Shown: piece after piece, positions 50,532 through 59,223 of the stretch
Position numbering within the stretch: the stretch's first letter is position 1
Layout of the letters: each line of letters opens with the position of its first letter
Assembly: GCF_003390865.1 (NCBI RefSeq)
Contig: NZ_QMEJ01000005.1
Span: 186,001-250,000, forward strand
Direction of reading: 5' to 3'
Length of the DNA stretch: 64,000 bases
From: Tropicimonas sp. IMCC34011
Lineage (GTDB): Bacteria > Pseudomonadota > Alphaproteobacteria > Rhodobacterales > Rhodobacteraceae
Translations under genes and position numbers: made by a program
Notes under the pieces: generated by a model
Seen by the model: the letters and a program-made list of their open reading frames with translations, nothing else
Database searches by the model: none
Told to the model about the DNA's origin: nothing

Positions 50532-51086
50532 GTGAAGATTTCACCGAAGCGGGGCCTGAGGGGCCTCATCCCGGCGCTGGCCGCGTGTGCACTGGCGGTC
50601 GGCGCCGTGGCCACCTCGGCCACCGCGCAGGAGAAGTACGTTCCGACCATCTGGGTCGACCCGGACGGGTGCGAGCACTGGGTGATGGACGATGGCGCCG
50701 AAGGCTACATGAGTTCCCACCTCGACAGCCAGGGCCTGCCGATCTGCCGCATGGGCGCGATCTGCGGCGTGATGAATTCCGATACGCTCTTCGCCACGGA
50801 CAGCGCGACGGTCCGGCCCGCTGCCCGCCAGAGCCTGATCAGCTTCTTCCGCTCCGCCGATGCACGCGCCTTCGCGATCACCGGTCATACCGACAGCCGG
50901 GCGAGCGATGCCTACAACATGAACCTGTCGCAGCGCCGCGCGAGTGCCGTGGCGCAGGTGGCGCAGCAAGCCGGCGTTCCGGTCCTGTCCGTCCGCGGCT
51001 ACGGAGAGCGCCAGCCGCGCGCCACGAACGCCACCGCCGCCGGCATGGCGCAGAACCGCCGCGTCGAAGTGCAGTGCATCAAGTGA
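50532..51086 (+). CDS. OmpA family protein with Cys-rich N-terminal module
   Basis: 184 aa from a GTG. A signal peptide (LIPALAACALAVGAVATSAT, then AQEKYVP) leads to a 35-residue module with IWVDPDGCEHWVMDDGAEGY ... GLPICR. A C-terminal OmpA domain (about 80-184) follows: FATDSATVRPAARQSLISFF, ITGHTDSRASDAYNMNLSQR and GYGERQPRATNATAAGMAQN, which binds peptidoglycan. The same module makes up most of the lipoprotein encoded next door. Confidence 0.87.
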   Translation: MKISPKRGLRGLIPALAACALAVGAVATSATAQEKYVPTIWVDPDGCEHWVMDDGAEGYMSSHLDSQGLPICRMGAICGVMNSDTLFATDSATVRPAARQSLISFFRSADARAFAITGHTDSRASDAYNMNLSQRRASAVAQVAQQAGVPVLSVRGYGERQPRATNATAAGMAQNRRVEVQCIK

Positions 51087-51097
51087 GGAATGCCACG

Positions 51098-51394
51098 ATG
51101 AACACGATCAGGACCGTTGCGATCCTCGCCGCACTCGGCACGCTGTCCGCCTGCGCCATACCCGCCGACAAGGGCCGGGACCGCGGGATCGATTCGAAGG
51201 ATCTCAGCCAGCTTCAGGCAGGGATCTGGATCGACCCCAACGGCTGTGACCACTGGATCATCGATGATGGCCTCGAAGGCTACATGGATGTCCGCCGCGA
51301 CCGCTACGGCAAGCCGGTCTGTTCCGGCGCCGGCGCGCCCAACACCGTCGTCGGGCCCTTCAAGAGCGGCTCCCAGTTCCCCGACCCACGGTAG
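51098..51394 (+). CDS. Lipoprotein sharing the Cys module of its OmpA neighbour
   Basis: 98 aa. MNTIRTVAILAALGTLSAC is a signal peptide with lipobox LSAC. The mature part has IWIDPNGCDHWIIDDGLEGY, then KPVCSGAG, aligning with the N-terminal module of the preceding OmpA-like protein. It lies 11 bp behind that gene and is followed by a terminator. The pair probably acts together at the outer membrane; the module has no name I know. Confidence 0.75.
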   Translation: MNTIRTVAILAALGTLSACAIPADKGRDRGIDSKDLSQLQAGIWIDPNGCDHWIIDDGLEGYMDVRRDRYGKPVCSGAGAPNTVVGPFKSGSQFPDPR

Positions 51395-51442
51395 GGTCCG
51401 GCCCTGCAGGGGCCGTCCGGCAGGATCGCCCTGCAATATTTC

Positions 51443-51473
51443 GCCGCGGATCTCCGGGTCCGCGGCTTATTTT
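51443..51473 (+). terminator. Intrinsic terminator after the lipoprotein gene
   Basis: Stem GCCGCGGA / TCCGCGGC (8 bp, 8-nt loop) followed by TTATTTTG. Confidence 0.8.
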
Positions 51474-51552
51474 GTGCCGTTTTCGTGAAATCGCCGTCGG
51501 GCGGCTTGCATGGAGGGGCCGCGAGGATCAGCATGGGAGAAGGTAAAAAGGA

Positions 51553-52587
51553 TTGCAGCACCGGAGCGCGCATTTGGGACTAAGCCCCCTCGTCACCCCT
51601 CCCTCGGACGACGTCATGGAGACCTCGCTGGAGTTCTCCGACAACCGGCTTCTCGTCGAACTGTGCGGGGAGTTCGACCGCAACCTTGCCCAGATCGAGA
51701 AAGGCCTCGGCATACAGATCACCCGGCGCGGCAACGTGCTCGGCCTGATCGGCCCGGCCGATGCGCGCGCGCGGGCGGAGGTGATCCTGCAGCAGCTCTA
51801 CGAGCGGCTAGAGGCCGGGCGCCCGGTCGAAGCGGGCGACATCGACGGCGCCCTCCGCCTCGGCACCGATCCCGGGGAGCCGTCCGCCAGCCCGACCGAT
51901 CAGCTCGAGATGTTCCAGGGCGGCCGGATCGAGATCAAGACCCGCAAGAAGATCGTCGAGCCTCGCACCGATGCGCAGAAGGCCTACGTGCGCGCGCTGA
52001 TGGGCAACGAACTGGCCTTCGGCATCGGGCCGGCCGGGACCGGCAAGACCTATCTTGCCGTCGCCGTGGCGGTGAACCTCTTCATCGGCGGCCATGTCGA
52101 CCGGATCATCCTCGCGCGGCCCGCCGTGGAGGCCGGGGAGCGGCTCGGCTTCCTGCCCGGCGACATGAAGGAGAAGGTCGACCCCTACATGCAGCCGCTC
52201 TACGACGCGCTGAACGACTTCTTCCCGGCCAAGCAGCTGCCCCGGCTGATGGAGGAGAAGCGCATCGAGATCGCGCCGCTCGCCTTCATGCGGGGCCGGA
52301 CGCTGGCGAACGCGGCCGTCGTCCTCGACGAGGCGCAGAACGCCACGGCCATGCAGATGAAGATGTTCCTCACCCGTCTCGGCGAGGGCTCCCGGATGGC
52401 GATCACCGGGGACCGCTCCCAGGTGGACCTGCCGCGCGGTGTCGTGTCCGGCCTGTCCGAGGCGGAGCGGCTGCTGAAGAACGTGGAGGGCATCTCGTTC
52501 AACTACTTCACGTCGAAGGACGTGGTGCGGCACCCGCTCGTCGCGAAGATCATCGAGGCCTATGACAAGGATGCGCCGCCGGCCTGA
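51553..52587 (+). CDS. phoH: PhoH family protein (PhoH-like ATPase)
   Basis: 344 aa from a TTG, supported by GGGAGAAGG upstream; an ATG at 51616 (METSLEFSDNRLLVELCGEF) is the alternative and begins exactly at the conserved region. A KH-like N-terminal part is followed by the P-loop ATPase: Walker A GPAGTGKTYLAVAVAVNL, ILARPAVEAGERLGFLPGDM, Walker B AVVLDEAQNATAMQMKMFLT. It acts in RNA metabolism together with YbeY, encoded next. Confidence 0.94.
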   Translation: MQHRSAHLGLSPLVTPPSDDVMETSLEFSDNRLLVELCGEFDRNLAQIEKGLGIQITRRGNVLGLIGPADARARAEVILQQLYERLEAGRPVEAGDIDGALRLGTDPGEPSASPTDQLEMFQGGRIEIKTRKKIVEPRTDAQKAYVRALMGNELAFGIGPAGTGKTYLAVAVAVNLFIGGHVDRIILARPAVEAGERLGFLPGDMKEKVDPYMQPLYDALNDFFPAKQLPRLMEEKRIEIAPLAFMRGRTLANAAVVLDEAQNATAMQMKMFLTRLGEGSRMAITGDRSQVDLPRGVVSGLSEAERLLKNVEGISFNYFTSKDVVRHPLVAKIIEAYDKDAPPA

Positions 52588-52605
52588 GGGCTGGCGGCAT
52601 CGCGC

Positions 52606-53142
52606 ATGGGGGTCGATCTCGTAGTCGAGGCGGAAGACTGGTCCGCCCTGCCGCTGGATGAGCTGGCGGAGCGCGCCCTCGCGGGCGTCGCAGCGGAACT
52701 GGGCCTGCCCGGAGATGTCGAGATCTCCCTCCTGGCCTGCGCGGACGACCGGATCGCCGCGCTCAATGCCGAGTTCCGGGACAAGCCAAAAGCCACGAAT
52801 GTGCTCTCCTGGCCCGCCGAGGACCTCGCGCCGGATGCGCCCGGAGAGGCCCCCTTGCCGCTCCCGCCGCCCGATTTTCCGGGCGAGCCGCCGTTTCTCG
52901 GGGATATCGCCCTGGCCTTCGAAACCTGCGCGGCGGAGGCGGATGCGGGCGGCAAGCCGCTTGGCTCCCACGTGATGCATCTACTTGTGCATGGCATCCT
53001 GCACTTGCTGGGGTATGACCATGAAACCGATTCGGATGCGGTCTTGATGGAATCCACGGAAGTCCGAATACTTGGACAACTGGGTGAGCCGGACCCATAT
53101 GGATCGGAATCGGCCTCTCCCACGGGGCAGTATTTGGAATAG
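52606..53142 (+). CDS. ybeY: Endoribonuclease YbeY
   Basis: A metal-dependent RNase in 16S rRNA 3'-end maturation and ribosome quality control. 178 aa. The zinc site HGILHLLGYDH provides three His in HVMHLLVHGILHLLGYDHE. FRDKPKATNVLSWPA is the second conserved block. An insertion rich in Pro (DAPGEAPLPLPPPDFPG) precedes the helix. Spaced 18 bp behind phoH. Confidence 0.95.
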   Translation: MGVDLVVEAEDWSALPLDELAERALAGVAAELGLPGDVEISLLACADDRIAALNAEFRDKPKATNVLSWPAEDLAPDAPGEAPLPLPPPDFPGEPPFLGDIALAFETCAAEADAGGKPLGSHVMHLLVHGILHLLGYDHETDSDAVLMESTEVRILGQLGEPDPYGSESASPTGQYLE

Positions 53143-53148
53143 GGAAGG

Positions 53149-54033
53149 ATGACGGACTCAACCGACGCATCGTCTCCGGCGGCGCAGAGCGCGCAGGACG
53201 ACGAAGAGGACGACCAGAGGCGCGGCTTCTGGAACAAGCTGGGCGACTGGTTCGGACCCGGTGAGGATGAGGATGACGGGATGGGGGAGGCCAACGGCCG
53301 CTCCGCCGGTCGACTGGTGGCGCCGGGTCTGCCCGGCCTGTCGAACCTCAAGCGAATGCGCGTCGAGGACGTTGCGATACCGCGGGTGGAGATCACCTCC
53401 GTTCCACTCGACATCACCCGTGACGGGCTGGTCGAGGTGTTTCGCGAGAGTGGCAACAGTCGGCTGCCGGTCTACGAGAACACGCTCGATACGCCGGTGG
53501 GCCTCATCCACCTGAAGGATTTCGCGCTTCGCTACGGGTTCAACGGTCACGGCGAAGACGATTTCGACCTCCAGTCGCTGGTGCGCCCGCTGCTCTACGC
53601 GCCGCCTTCGATGCCGATCGGCGTCCTTTTGCAGAAGATGCAGACGGATCGGCGGCACATGGCGCTCGTGATCGATGAATATGGCGGCGTCGACGGTCTC
53701 GTGACGATCGAAGACGTGATCGAGCAGGTGATCGGCTCCATCGAGGATGAGCATGACGTCGAGGAGGCGGCGCTCTGGTCCGAGGAGAAGCCGGGGGTCT
53801 ACCTCGCCTATGCGCGCACCCCGTTGTCGGACTTCGAGGCTGATGTGGGCCTGACCTTCGTCGATCCCGAGGAGGCCGAGGAGATCGATACGCTCGGTGG
53901 CCTGGCCTTCATGATGGCCGGCCGGGTGCCCGCGCGCGGCGAGGTCCTGCAGCATGACAGCGGCGCCGAACTCGAGGTCATCGACGCGGACCCTCGCCGC
54001 ATCAAACGCCTGAGGGTCAGGCTGCCGGGCTGA
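53149..54033 (+). CDS. CorC/HlyC-type CBS domain protein
   Basis: 294 aa, no membrane segments. Two CBS motifs (VEDVAIPRVEITSVPLDITR ... GNSRLPVYENTLDTPVG and SMPIGVLLQKMQTDRRHMALVIDEYGG), then the CorC_HlyC domain (about 210-292: VYLAYARTPLSDFEADVGLT, LGGLAFMMAGRVPARGEVL). In E. coli the homologue affects Mg/Co efflux; here it follows ybeY as in many proteobacteria. Confidence 0.92.
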   Translation: MTDSTDASSPAAQSAQDDEEDDQRRGFWNKLGDWFGPGEDEDDGMGEANGRSAGRLVAPGLPGLSNLKRMRVEDVAIPRVEITSVPLDITRDGLVEVFRESGNSRLPVYENTLDTPVGLIHLKDFALRYGFNGHGEDDFDLQSLVRPLLYAPPSMPIGVLLQKMQTDRRHMALVIDEYGGVDGLVTIEDVIEQVIGSIEDEHDVEEAALWSEEKPGVYLAYARTPLSDFEADVGLTFVDPEEAEEIDTLGGLAFMMAGRVPARGEVLQHDSGAELEVIDADPRRIKRLRVRLPG

Positions 54034-54056
54034 CCCGGATGGCCGATAATGCACTC

Positions 54057-54090
54057 AAGACGGCCGCCGGAGCGATCCGGCGGCCGTCTT
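54057..54090. terminator. Terminator after corC
   Basis: A perfect 14-bp stem (AAGACGGCCGCCGG / CCGGCGGCCGTCTT, loop AGCGAT) followed by CATTTC on the plus strand. It can also serve the convergent metallopeptidase gene. Confidence 0.85.
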
Positions 54091-54156
54091 CATTTCTGGA
54101 TCAGGGAGGCGGCACGCCCGTACACCCCGGGGCTGAATGTGCCCGCACCGGAGACC

Positions 54157-55125
54157 CTACACCAGCGGTGCAATCCGCAGGTGCCCATGCGCGAAGGAGA
54201 GTTTGTCCCGGACGCCCTGCGGCAGGACGAACGGATAAAGATCGGGCAGGTTCACCGCGCGGTTCACGTGATTGACGGCGATGGTGATCGGGATCGCGTA
54301 GCTCAGCAGGGTCTCGCAGGACGTCTCGGCATAGGCATCGTATCCCGGCGGCGGGCCGCCCGTTCCGAGAGACAGGCCGGCCGCGGCGGCACTGTCCAGC
54401 AGGTCCGTCAGGTGCAAGAGGTGCGCGATCGTCTCCGCCCAGTCCTCGTGTGGATGCGAGGTCGCGTAGGAGGTGATGTGGTCCTCCCCCGGCACGCCGG
54501 GATCGGCATAGTGCCGCTTGAGCGCCTCGCCGTAATCGGCCCGTTCGTCGCCGAAGAGAGCCCTGAAGCCTTCGAGGAACTCGGGGTTCTCTGAAAGGCG
54601 GATGTGCAGGAAGTGCGCCATCTCGTGCCGCATGTGGCCGATCATGGTGCGGTAAAGTTCGCCGAGCTGTTCCCGCCGCTCGGCGCGGACCGCCTCGCTC
54701 GCCTCGGAGACGTTGATCGTAATGGTGCCGTCGGCGTGCCCCATGATGACGCTCGCCTGACCCGTCGCCGTCTGCTCAGACAGCAGGCGGAAGACCGGGC
54801 GCCGACCTGTATCGGAGGAGGTGAACCAGCCCCAGCGCGCGAGGTTCGCGAGCATCCAGCGCTTCGACAGTTCGGTCTCCGCCCAGAGCGGAACGTTGTC
54901 AGGTTCGCGTACGTCGGGAACGACTTCGGTCATCGTGCAGGACCGGCAGAGGTCTCCCCCGTCCGCGATCCAGTTGCAGCCGATCCGCTCCCGGTTCGCG
55001 CAGAACGTCGCCCCCACGCGCATTTCCTGCGCATCGGGGTCAAAGGCCACCTCTTCGCCGCAGCGGCAGACCGAGTTGCGGAAGTAGAGCGGTGCCGAAC
55101 AGGCGGGACACCGGAAGATCTGCAT
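54157..55125 (-). CDS. Zinc-ribbon metallopeptidase-like protein (DUF2248 type)
   Basis: 322 aa, starting MQIFRCPACSAPLYFRNSVC. An N-terminal zinc ribbon (four CxxC-type Cys in CPAC ... CRCG) is followed by a second Cys cluster (CANRERIGCNWIADGGDLCRSC). The central domain has RHEMAHFLHIRL with an HExxH-like HEMAH, then the distal HEDWAETIAHLLHLTD, giving the expected third metal ligand. Probably a cytosolic zinc metalloprotease of unknown substrate. It interrupts the usual corC-lnt order on the opposite strand. Confidence 0.85.
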   Translation of the reverse strand: MQIFRCPACSAPLYFRNSVCRCGEEVAFDPDAQEMRVGATFCANRERIGCNWIADGGDLCRSCTMTEVVPDVREPDNVPLWAETELSKRWMLANLARWGWFTSSDTGRRPVFRLLSEQTATGQASVIMGHADGTITINVSEASEAVRAERREQLGELYRTMIGHMRHEMAHFLHIRLSENPEFLEGFRALFGDERADYGEALKRHYADPGVPGEDHITSYATSHPHEDWAETIAHLLHLTDLLDSAAAAGLSLGTGGPPPGYDAYAETSCETLLSYAIPITIAVNHVNRAVNLPDLYPFVLPQGVRDKLSFAHGHLRIAPLV

Positions 55126-55293
55126 CTGGGGAAATCCTTGTCCCTGCGTTACAGCGTCGAACACCGTTTGCGGGAGCGGGTTCCGTCCCTCGCGGCGCCG
55201 TGACCGTCAGGGATACCTCTCGCACGGTCTGTTCCCTCCGCCCAGCCGCTGTGGCATGGCCTCCCCCGTGCAATCGCGAGGACGGAGACGGTC

Positions 55294-56820
55294 ATGGACG
55301 AGGCAGTGCGGAGCGACGTGCCGGAGCGGCCTTGGCGGACCCGCTTGGCCTGCCTTGCCGTCGGCATCGTCGCGGCGACCGGGCAGGCGCCGCTCTCCTG
55401 GCCCTGGCTGTCGCTCGCGGCCTTCGCCGTCGCAATCTGGCTGATCTCGGGCGCATCTCACTGGCGGTCCGCCGCGTTCCGGGGCTGGCTCGTCGGCACC
55501 GGCTATTTCGCCGCGTCTCTCCACTGGATCGTGGAGCCGTTCCTGATCGACATCGCGCGCCATGGGTGGATGGCGCCGTTCGCGCTGCTGTTCTGCGCCA
55601 TCGGCTTTGCGCTCTTCTGGGGCGGAGCAGGGGCCCTTGCCGGCGCCCTCGGGCGGGGTCGAGCGGGCCGAGCCGCGCATCTCGTGCTGTGGCTCACGGC
55701 GGCGGAGATGCTGCGCTCGGTGCTCTGGACGGGCTTTCCCTGGGCGCTGATTGGTCACATCTGGATCGGCGCCCCCCAGATGCAGATAGCAGCCCTCGGC
55801 GGGCCGCATCTCCTGACGCTCCTGACACTTGCCGCAGCCGCGCTTCCGGCGCTTCTCGGGCGCCAGCGCATCGCGCTCGGGGCAATCGCCGGCGCGGCCC
55901 TCGCCGCCGCGCCCGCAGCCTACGGCATCTGGCGCGTGCCCGCAGGGGCCTTCGGGGAGCCGCAGGCCACCGTCCGCCTCGTCCAGCCGAATGCGCGGCA
56001 GGAGGAGAAGTGGATCCCGGAGCGTGCCCGCGCCTTCTTCCAGCGTTCGCTCGAACTGACGGCCGCCGCCCCGCCGGGTCCGGCACCCGACCTCGTCCTC
56101 TGGCCGGAGACTTCGATTCCGTGGCTTCTCGAGGAGGCAGGAGCGGCCCTCCAGATGATCGCCGAGGCTTCCGGCGGCCGGCCCGTGGCGCTCGGCGTCC
56201 AGCGGATCGAGGGCGCGGCCTACTACAATTCCCTCGTCGTGCTGGACGGGCAGGGCGGGGTGACGGACCTCTACGACAAGCATCACCTCGTACCGTTCGG
56301 GGAGTACATGCCGATGGCCTCCCTCGCCGCCCGGGTCGGCCTCTTCGGACTCGCGGCCGGGGAGACGGGTGGCTACGCCTTCGGTCCCGGCCCGCGCCTG
56401 ATCGACATCCCGGGCGCCGGCCGCGCGCTGCCGCTCATCTGCTACGAGGCGATCTTTCCGAACGACGTCGCCGCCGCGCCCTCCCGCCCGGACTGGTTGA
56501 TGCAGGTGACGAACGATGCGTGGTTCGGCCAGATCTCCGGCCCCTACCAGCATCTGGCACAGGCGCGCCTGCGCGCGGTGGAGCAGGGCCTGCCGCTTGC
56601 GCGCGCCGCGAACACGGGCGTCTCGGCGATGATCGACCCGTTCGGCCGCGTCACGGGCGCGCTGGGGCTGGGGGAGGCGGGCTTTCTCGATGCCGCGCTC
56701 CCGGCGCCCCTGCCGCCCACACCCTATGCCCGGATGGGGGACTGGCCGGTGCGGATCGCCCTTATCCTCTCGCTCACCATGCTTCTTCTTTTGTCCTTGC
56801 GTAAACGCGAGCGGAGTTGA
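55294..56820 (+). CDS. lnt: Apolipoprotein N-acyltransferase
   Basis: Adds the third acyl chain to lipoproteins at the periplasmic face of the inner membrane. 508 aa: N-terminal membrane helices, then the nitrilase-like catalytic domain with Glu in LVLWPETSIPWL, Lys in LYDKHHLVPFGEYMP and Cys in PLICYEAIFPND. C-terminal helix PVRIALILSLTMLLLLSLRK anchors it. Several lipoproteins in this window are potential substrates. Confidence 0.95.
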   Translation: MDEAVRSDVPERPWRTRLACLAVGIVAATGQAPLSWPWLSLAAFAVAIWLISGASHWRSAAFRGWLVGTGYFAASLHWIVEPFLIDIARHGWMAPFALLFCAIGFALFWGGAGALAGALGRGRAGRAAHLVLWLTAAEMLRSVLWTGFPWALIGHIWIGAPQMQIAALGGPHLLTLLTLAAAALPALLGRQRIALGAIAGAALAAAPAAYGIWRVPAGAFGEPQATVRLVQPNARQEEKWIPERARAFFQRSLELTAAAPPGPAPDLVLWPETSIPWLLEEAGAALQMIAEASGGRPVALGVQRIEGAAYYNSLVVLDGQGGVTDLYDKHHLVPFGEYMPMASLAARVGLFGLAAGETGGYAFGPGPRLIDIPGAGRALPLICYEAIFPNDVAAAPSRPDWLMQVTNDAWFGQISGPYQHLAQARLRAVEQGLPLARAANTGVSAMIDPFGRVTGALGLGEAGFLDAALPAPLPPTPYARMGDWPVRIALILSLTMLLLLSLRKRERS

Positions 56821-56856
56821 CCGCGATCCGGCTCGGGCGTAACCCTCTGTCTCGGT

Positions 56857-56905
56857 CCGTCACAACGGCTTCCTGGCGTGGCGGCGTAACTCAACGGAGC
56901 ATCCC
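56857..56905 (+). promoter_or_regulatory. SAM/SAH riboswitch of metK
   Basis: CCGTCAC (56857-56863) pairs over 7 bp with GTGGCGG (56878-56884) to form P1, including one G-U pair. The loop holds the class-typical CAACGGCTTCCTGGCGTG. GGAGCA (56896-56901) pairs with GCTTCC to close the pseudoknot and includes the Shine-Dalgarno of metK. SAM or SAH binding would hide the ribosome-binding site. The class is known only from Rhodobacterales metK leaders. Confidence 0.94.
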
Positions 56906-56910
56906 CGCAC

Positions 56911-58077
56911 ATGAGCCGGCTAGACTATACCTTCACCTCGGAGTCCGTTTCCGAAGGGCATCCCGACAAGGTCTGCGACCGCATTTCCGACGCGATCCTC
57001 GACGCGCTTCTCGCCGAGGAGAAGGAGGCCCGCGTTGCCTGCGAGACATTCGCCACGACGAACTGCGTCGTCATCGGTGGCGAGATCGGCCTTGCGGACA
57101 AGGACCGGCTTCAGGACGTGATGAAGAGCGTCGAGGGCATCGCCCGCCGCTGCATCCGCGACATCGGTTACGAGCAGGAGAAGTTCCACTGGAACACCTG
57201 CGAGATCCAGAACCGCCTGCACGAACAATCCTCCCACATCGCGCAGGGCGTGGACAAGGACGGCGCCGGCGATCAGGGCATCATGTTCGGCTATGCCACG
57301 GATGAGACGCCCGAACTCATGCCGGCGCCCATCCTCTATTCCCACGCGATCCTCAAGCGACTTGCCGAGGTTCGCAAGTCGGGGCTGGAGCCGACCCTCC
57401 GGCCGGACGCGAAGACCCAGCTTTCGCTGCGCTATGCAGGTGGCAAGCCCGTCGAAGTGACCTCCGTCGTGCTGTCCACTCAGCATGCCGACGAAGGCCA
57501 GACCAGCGCCGATATCCGCGAGATCGTGGAGCCCTACATCCGCGAAGTGCTGCCCGCGGGCTTCCTGACCGAGGCGACCGAATGGTGGGTGAACCCGACC
57601 GGGACGTTCGTCATCGGCGGGCCTGACGGAGATGCCGGTCTGACGGGGCGCAAGATCATCGTGGACACCTATGGCGGCGCCGCTCCCCATGGCGGGGGGG
57701 CGTTCTCCGGCAAGGATCCGACGAAGGTCGACCGCTCCGCCGCCTATGCCGCGCGGTATCTTGCGAAAAACGTCGTGGCAGCCGGTCTCGCCAAGCGCTG
57801 CACGATCCAGCTCTCCTACGCCATCGGGGTGGCCAAGCCGCTGTCGATCTATTGCGAGACCTACGGAACGGGCCAGGTCGACGACGTCTCCATCGAGAAG
57901 GCCATCCGCGCCTCGATGGACCTGACGCCCCTCGGCATCCGCACGCATCTCGATCTCAACCGTCCGATCTACGAGCGCACGGCCGCCTACGGCCATTTCG
58001 GCCGCGCTCCCGAGGCGGATGGCGGCTTCTCCTGGGAACGGACGGACCTCGTCGGGACATTGACGTCCGAACTCTGA
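56911..58077 (+). CDS. metK: S-adenosylmethionine synthetase
   Basis: Makes SAM from methionine and ATP. 388 aa. Conserved blocks: [20 protein letters not shown] at the N-terminus, the MAT signature [35 protein letters not shown] and the P-loop-like [19 protein letters not shown]. Translation starts 6 bp downstream of the riboswitch core, so SAM level controls its own synthetase. Confidence 0.97.
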   Translation: MSRLDYTFTSESVSEGHPDKVCDRISDAILDALLAEEKEARVACETFATTNCVVIGGEIGLADKDRLQDVMKSVEGIARRCIRDIGYEQEKFHWNTCEIQNRLHEQSSHIAQGVDKDGAGDQGIMFGYATDETPELMPAPILYSHAILKRLAEVRKSGLEPTLRPDAKTQLSLRYAGGKPVEVTSVVLSTQHADEGQTSADIREIVEPYIREVLPAGFLTEATEWWVNPTGTFVIGGPDGDAGLTGRKIIVDTYGGAAPHGGGAFSGKDPTKVDRSAAYAARYLAKNVVAAGLAKRCTIQLSYAIGVAKPLSIYCETYGTGQVDDVSIEKAIRASMDLTPLGIRTHLDLNRPIYERTAAYGHFGRAPEADGGFSWERTDLVGTLTSEL

Positions 58078-58091
58078 AGCGAAGGCGCGGC

Positions 58092-58115
58092 GGCAGGGGG
58101 CAAGCGCCTCCTGCC
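58092..58115 (+). terminator. Hairpin after metK
   Basis: A 10-bp stem (GGCAGGGGGC / GCCTCCTGCC, loop AAGC) 14 bp past the metK stop. No T run follows, so terminator function is uncertain. Confidence 0.4.
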
Positions 58116-58188
58116 AAGGGAAGATGCGCCGCCGTGAGGGTCGAGCGCACTCCCTCGTCTCGTGCGGCGGAGAGGTTCGGGATCCGAG

Positions 58189-58204
58189 GCTTTCACGTGA
58201 AACG
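58189..58204. other. parS-like CACGTG palindrome in the metK-deoR gap
   Basis: GCTTTCACGTGAAACG differs at three outer positions from the parS consensus TGTTTCACGTGAAACA and keeps the inner TTTCACGTGAAAC. It sits in the 303-bp gap between metK and the DeoR gene, which otherwise shows only the hairpin above and no convincing frame. A partitioning-site role is only a possibility. Confidence 0.35.
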
Positions 58205-58380
58205 CGGCAGATATCCCGCGGCGGGCCGGAGCGGTCGGTCCGTTTGCCGCCGTCATTCCCTCCGGCGAGCCCCGCAACCGGGTTTTCCCGGGATCCACAC
58301 AGCCGAAGGTTGCATTTGACGGAAAGGCCCGGAGCGCGCAGTTTCGGGCTTCCACGCAATCGTCCGAGGATTTAGCCCGA

Positions 58381-59088
58381 ATGACCCGTCCGAGCGGTCT
58401 GACCCACCGTATCGAGCTGATCACCGCCCTTCTGGACGTAACGCCGTCATTGCGGCTGCGGGACGTGGCCGAGCAGCTTGGCGTGACGGAGATGACCCTG
58501 AGGCGGGACGCGGCGTCTTCCGAGGCGGGGTTTGCCTGCCGCGGCGGGTACATCGTGCCCGACCGGTACGATTTCGATGCGCAGATGCAGAGGGCGATCG
58601 AGGCCAAGCGGCAGGCGGCGGAGCGGGCGCTGGGGCTGGTGCCGCAGGATGCATCCGTCTTTCTCGATACCGGAACGACGCTGCCGCATCTGGCACGGCT
58701 TCTGGCGCAGGGCAGGGCGGCGCGGATCGTGACCCACTGCCTGACGCTGGCTGATCTGCTGCAGGGACGGATAGAGGTCGAGCTTCTCGGGGGATCGGTG
58801 AAGGCGCCGACGCGGTCCTGCCACCCCGGCGATCCCGAGGCGGCGCTCGGGCCTTACCAGATCGACATGGCGTTTCTCTCCGCCGGCGGAATGGACGGGC
58901 AGGGCCTGCTGTCCTGCTCCCACGACTACGAAGTTGCGCTGAAGCGGGCGGCGCTGGCGAAGGCGCCGAAGGCATTCGTCGTCATGGACGACAGCAAGCG
59001 CGGGGGCACCCGGCCCGCCGGCTTCGCACGGATCTCCGAGCTGGATGGTGTCGTCACCGAGAGCGGCGTTTTTACCGAAATCGGTTGA
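58381..59088 (+). CDS. DeoR family transcriptional regulator
   Basis: 235 aa. N-terminal HTH (about 8-60: HRIELITALLDVTPSLRLRD, EQLGVTEMTLRRDA) and C-terminal DeoR sensor domain of the phosphosugar-isomerase-like fold (about 75-230: DASVFLDTGTTLPHLARLLA, VTHCLTLADLL, GPYQIDMAFLSAGGMDGQGL, FVVMDDSKRGG). It probably represses the sugar importer operon starting at 59224, releasing on a phosphorylated sugar. It runs co-directionally. Confidence 0.9.
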   Translation: MTRPSGLTHRIELITALLDVTPSLRLRDVAEQLGVTEMTLRRDAASSEAGFACRGGYIVPDRYDFDAQMQRAIEAKRQAAERALGLVPQDASVFLDTGTTLPHLARLLAQGRAARIVTHCLTLADLLQGRIEVELLGGSVKAPTRSCHPGDPEAALGPYQIDMAFLSAGGMDGQGLLSCSHDYEVALKRAALAKAPKAFVVMDDSKRGGTRPAGFARISELDGVVTESGVFTEIG

Positions 59089-59223
59089 CAGGGACGGCGC
59101 TTTCCTGATCCTCCTCGGGAGTAATGTTGCGATCCGAACAGAAGTCGGTCGCAGCGGAGAGGAAGAGCCGCCCGGGAGGGGCGGTGCACAATCGCGGCCT
59201 TCGGGCCGCACAGGGAGGATACC

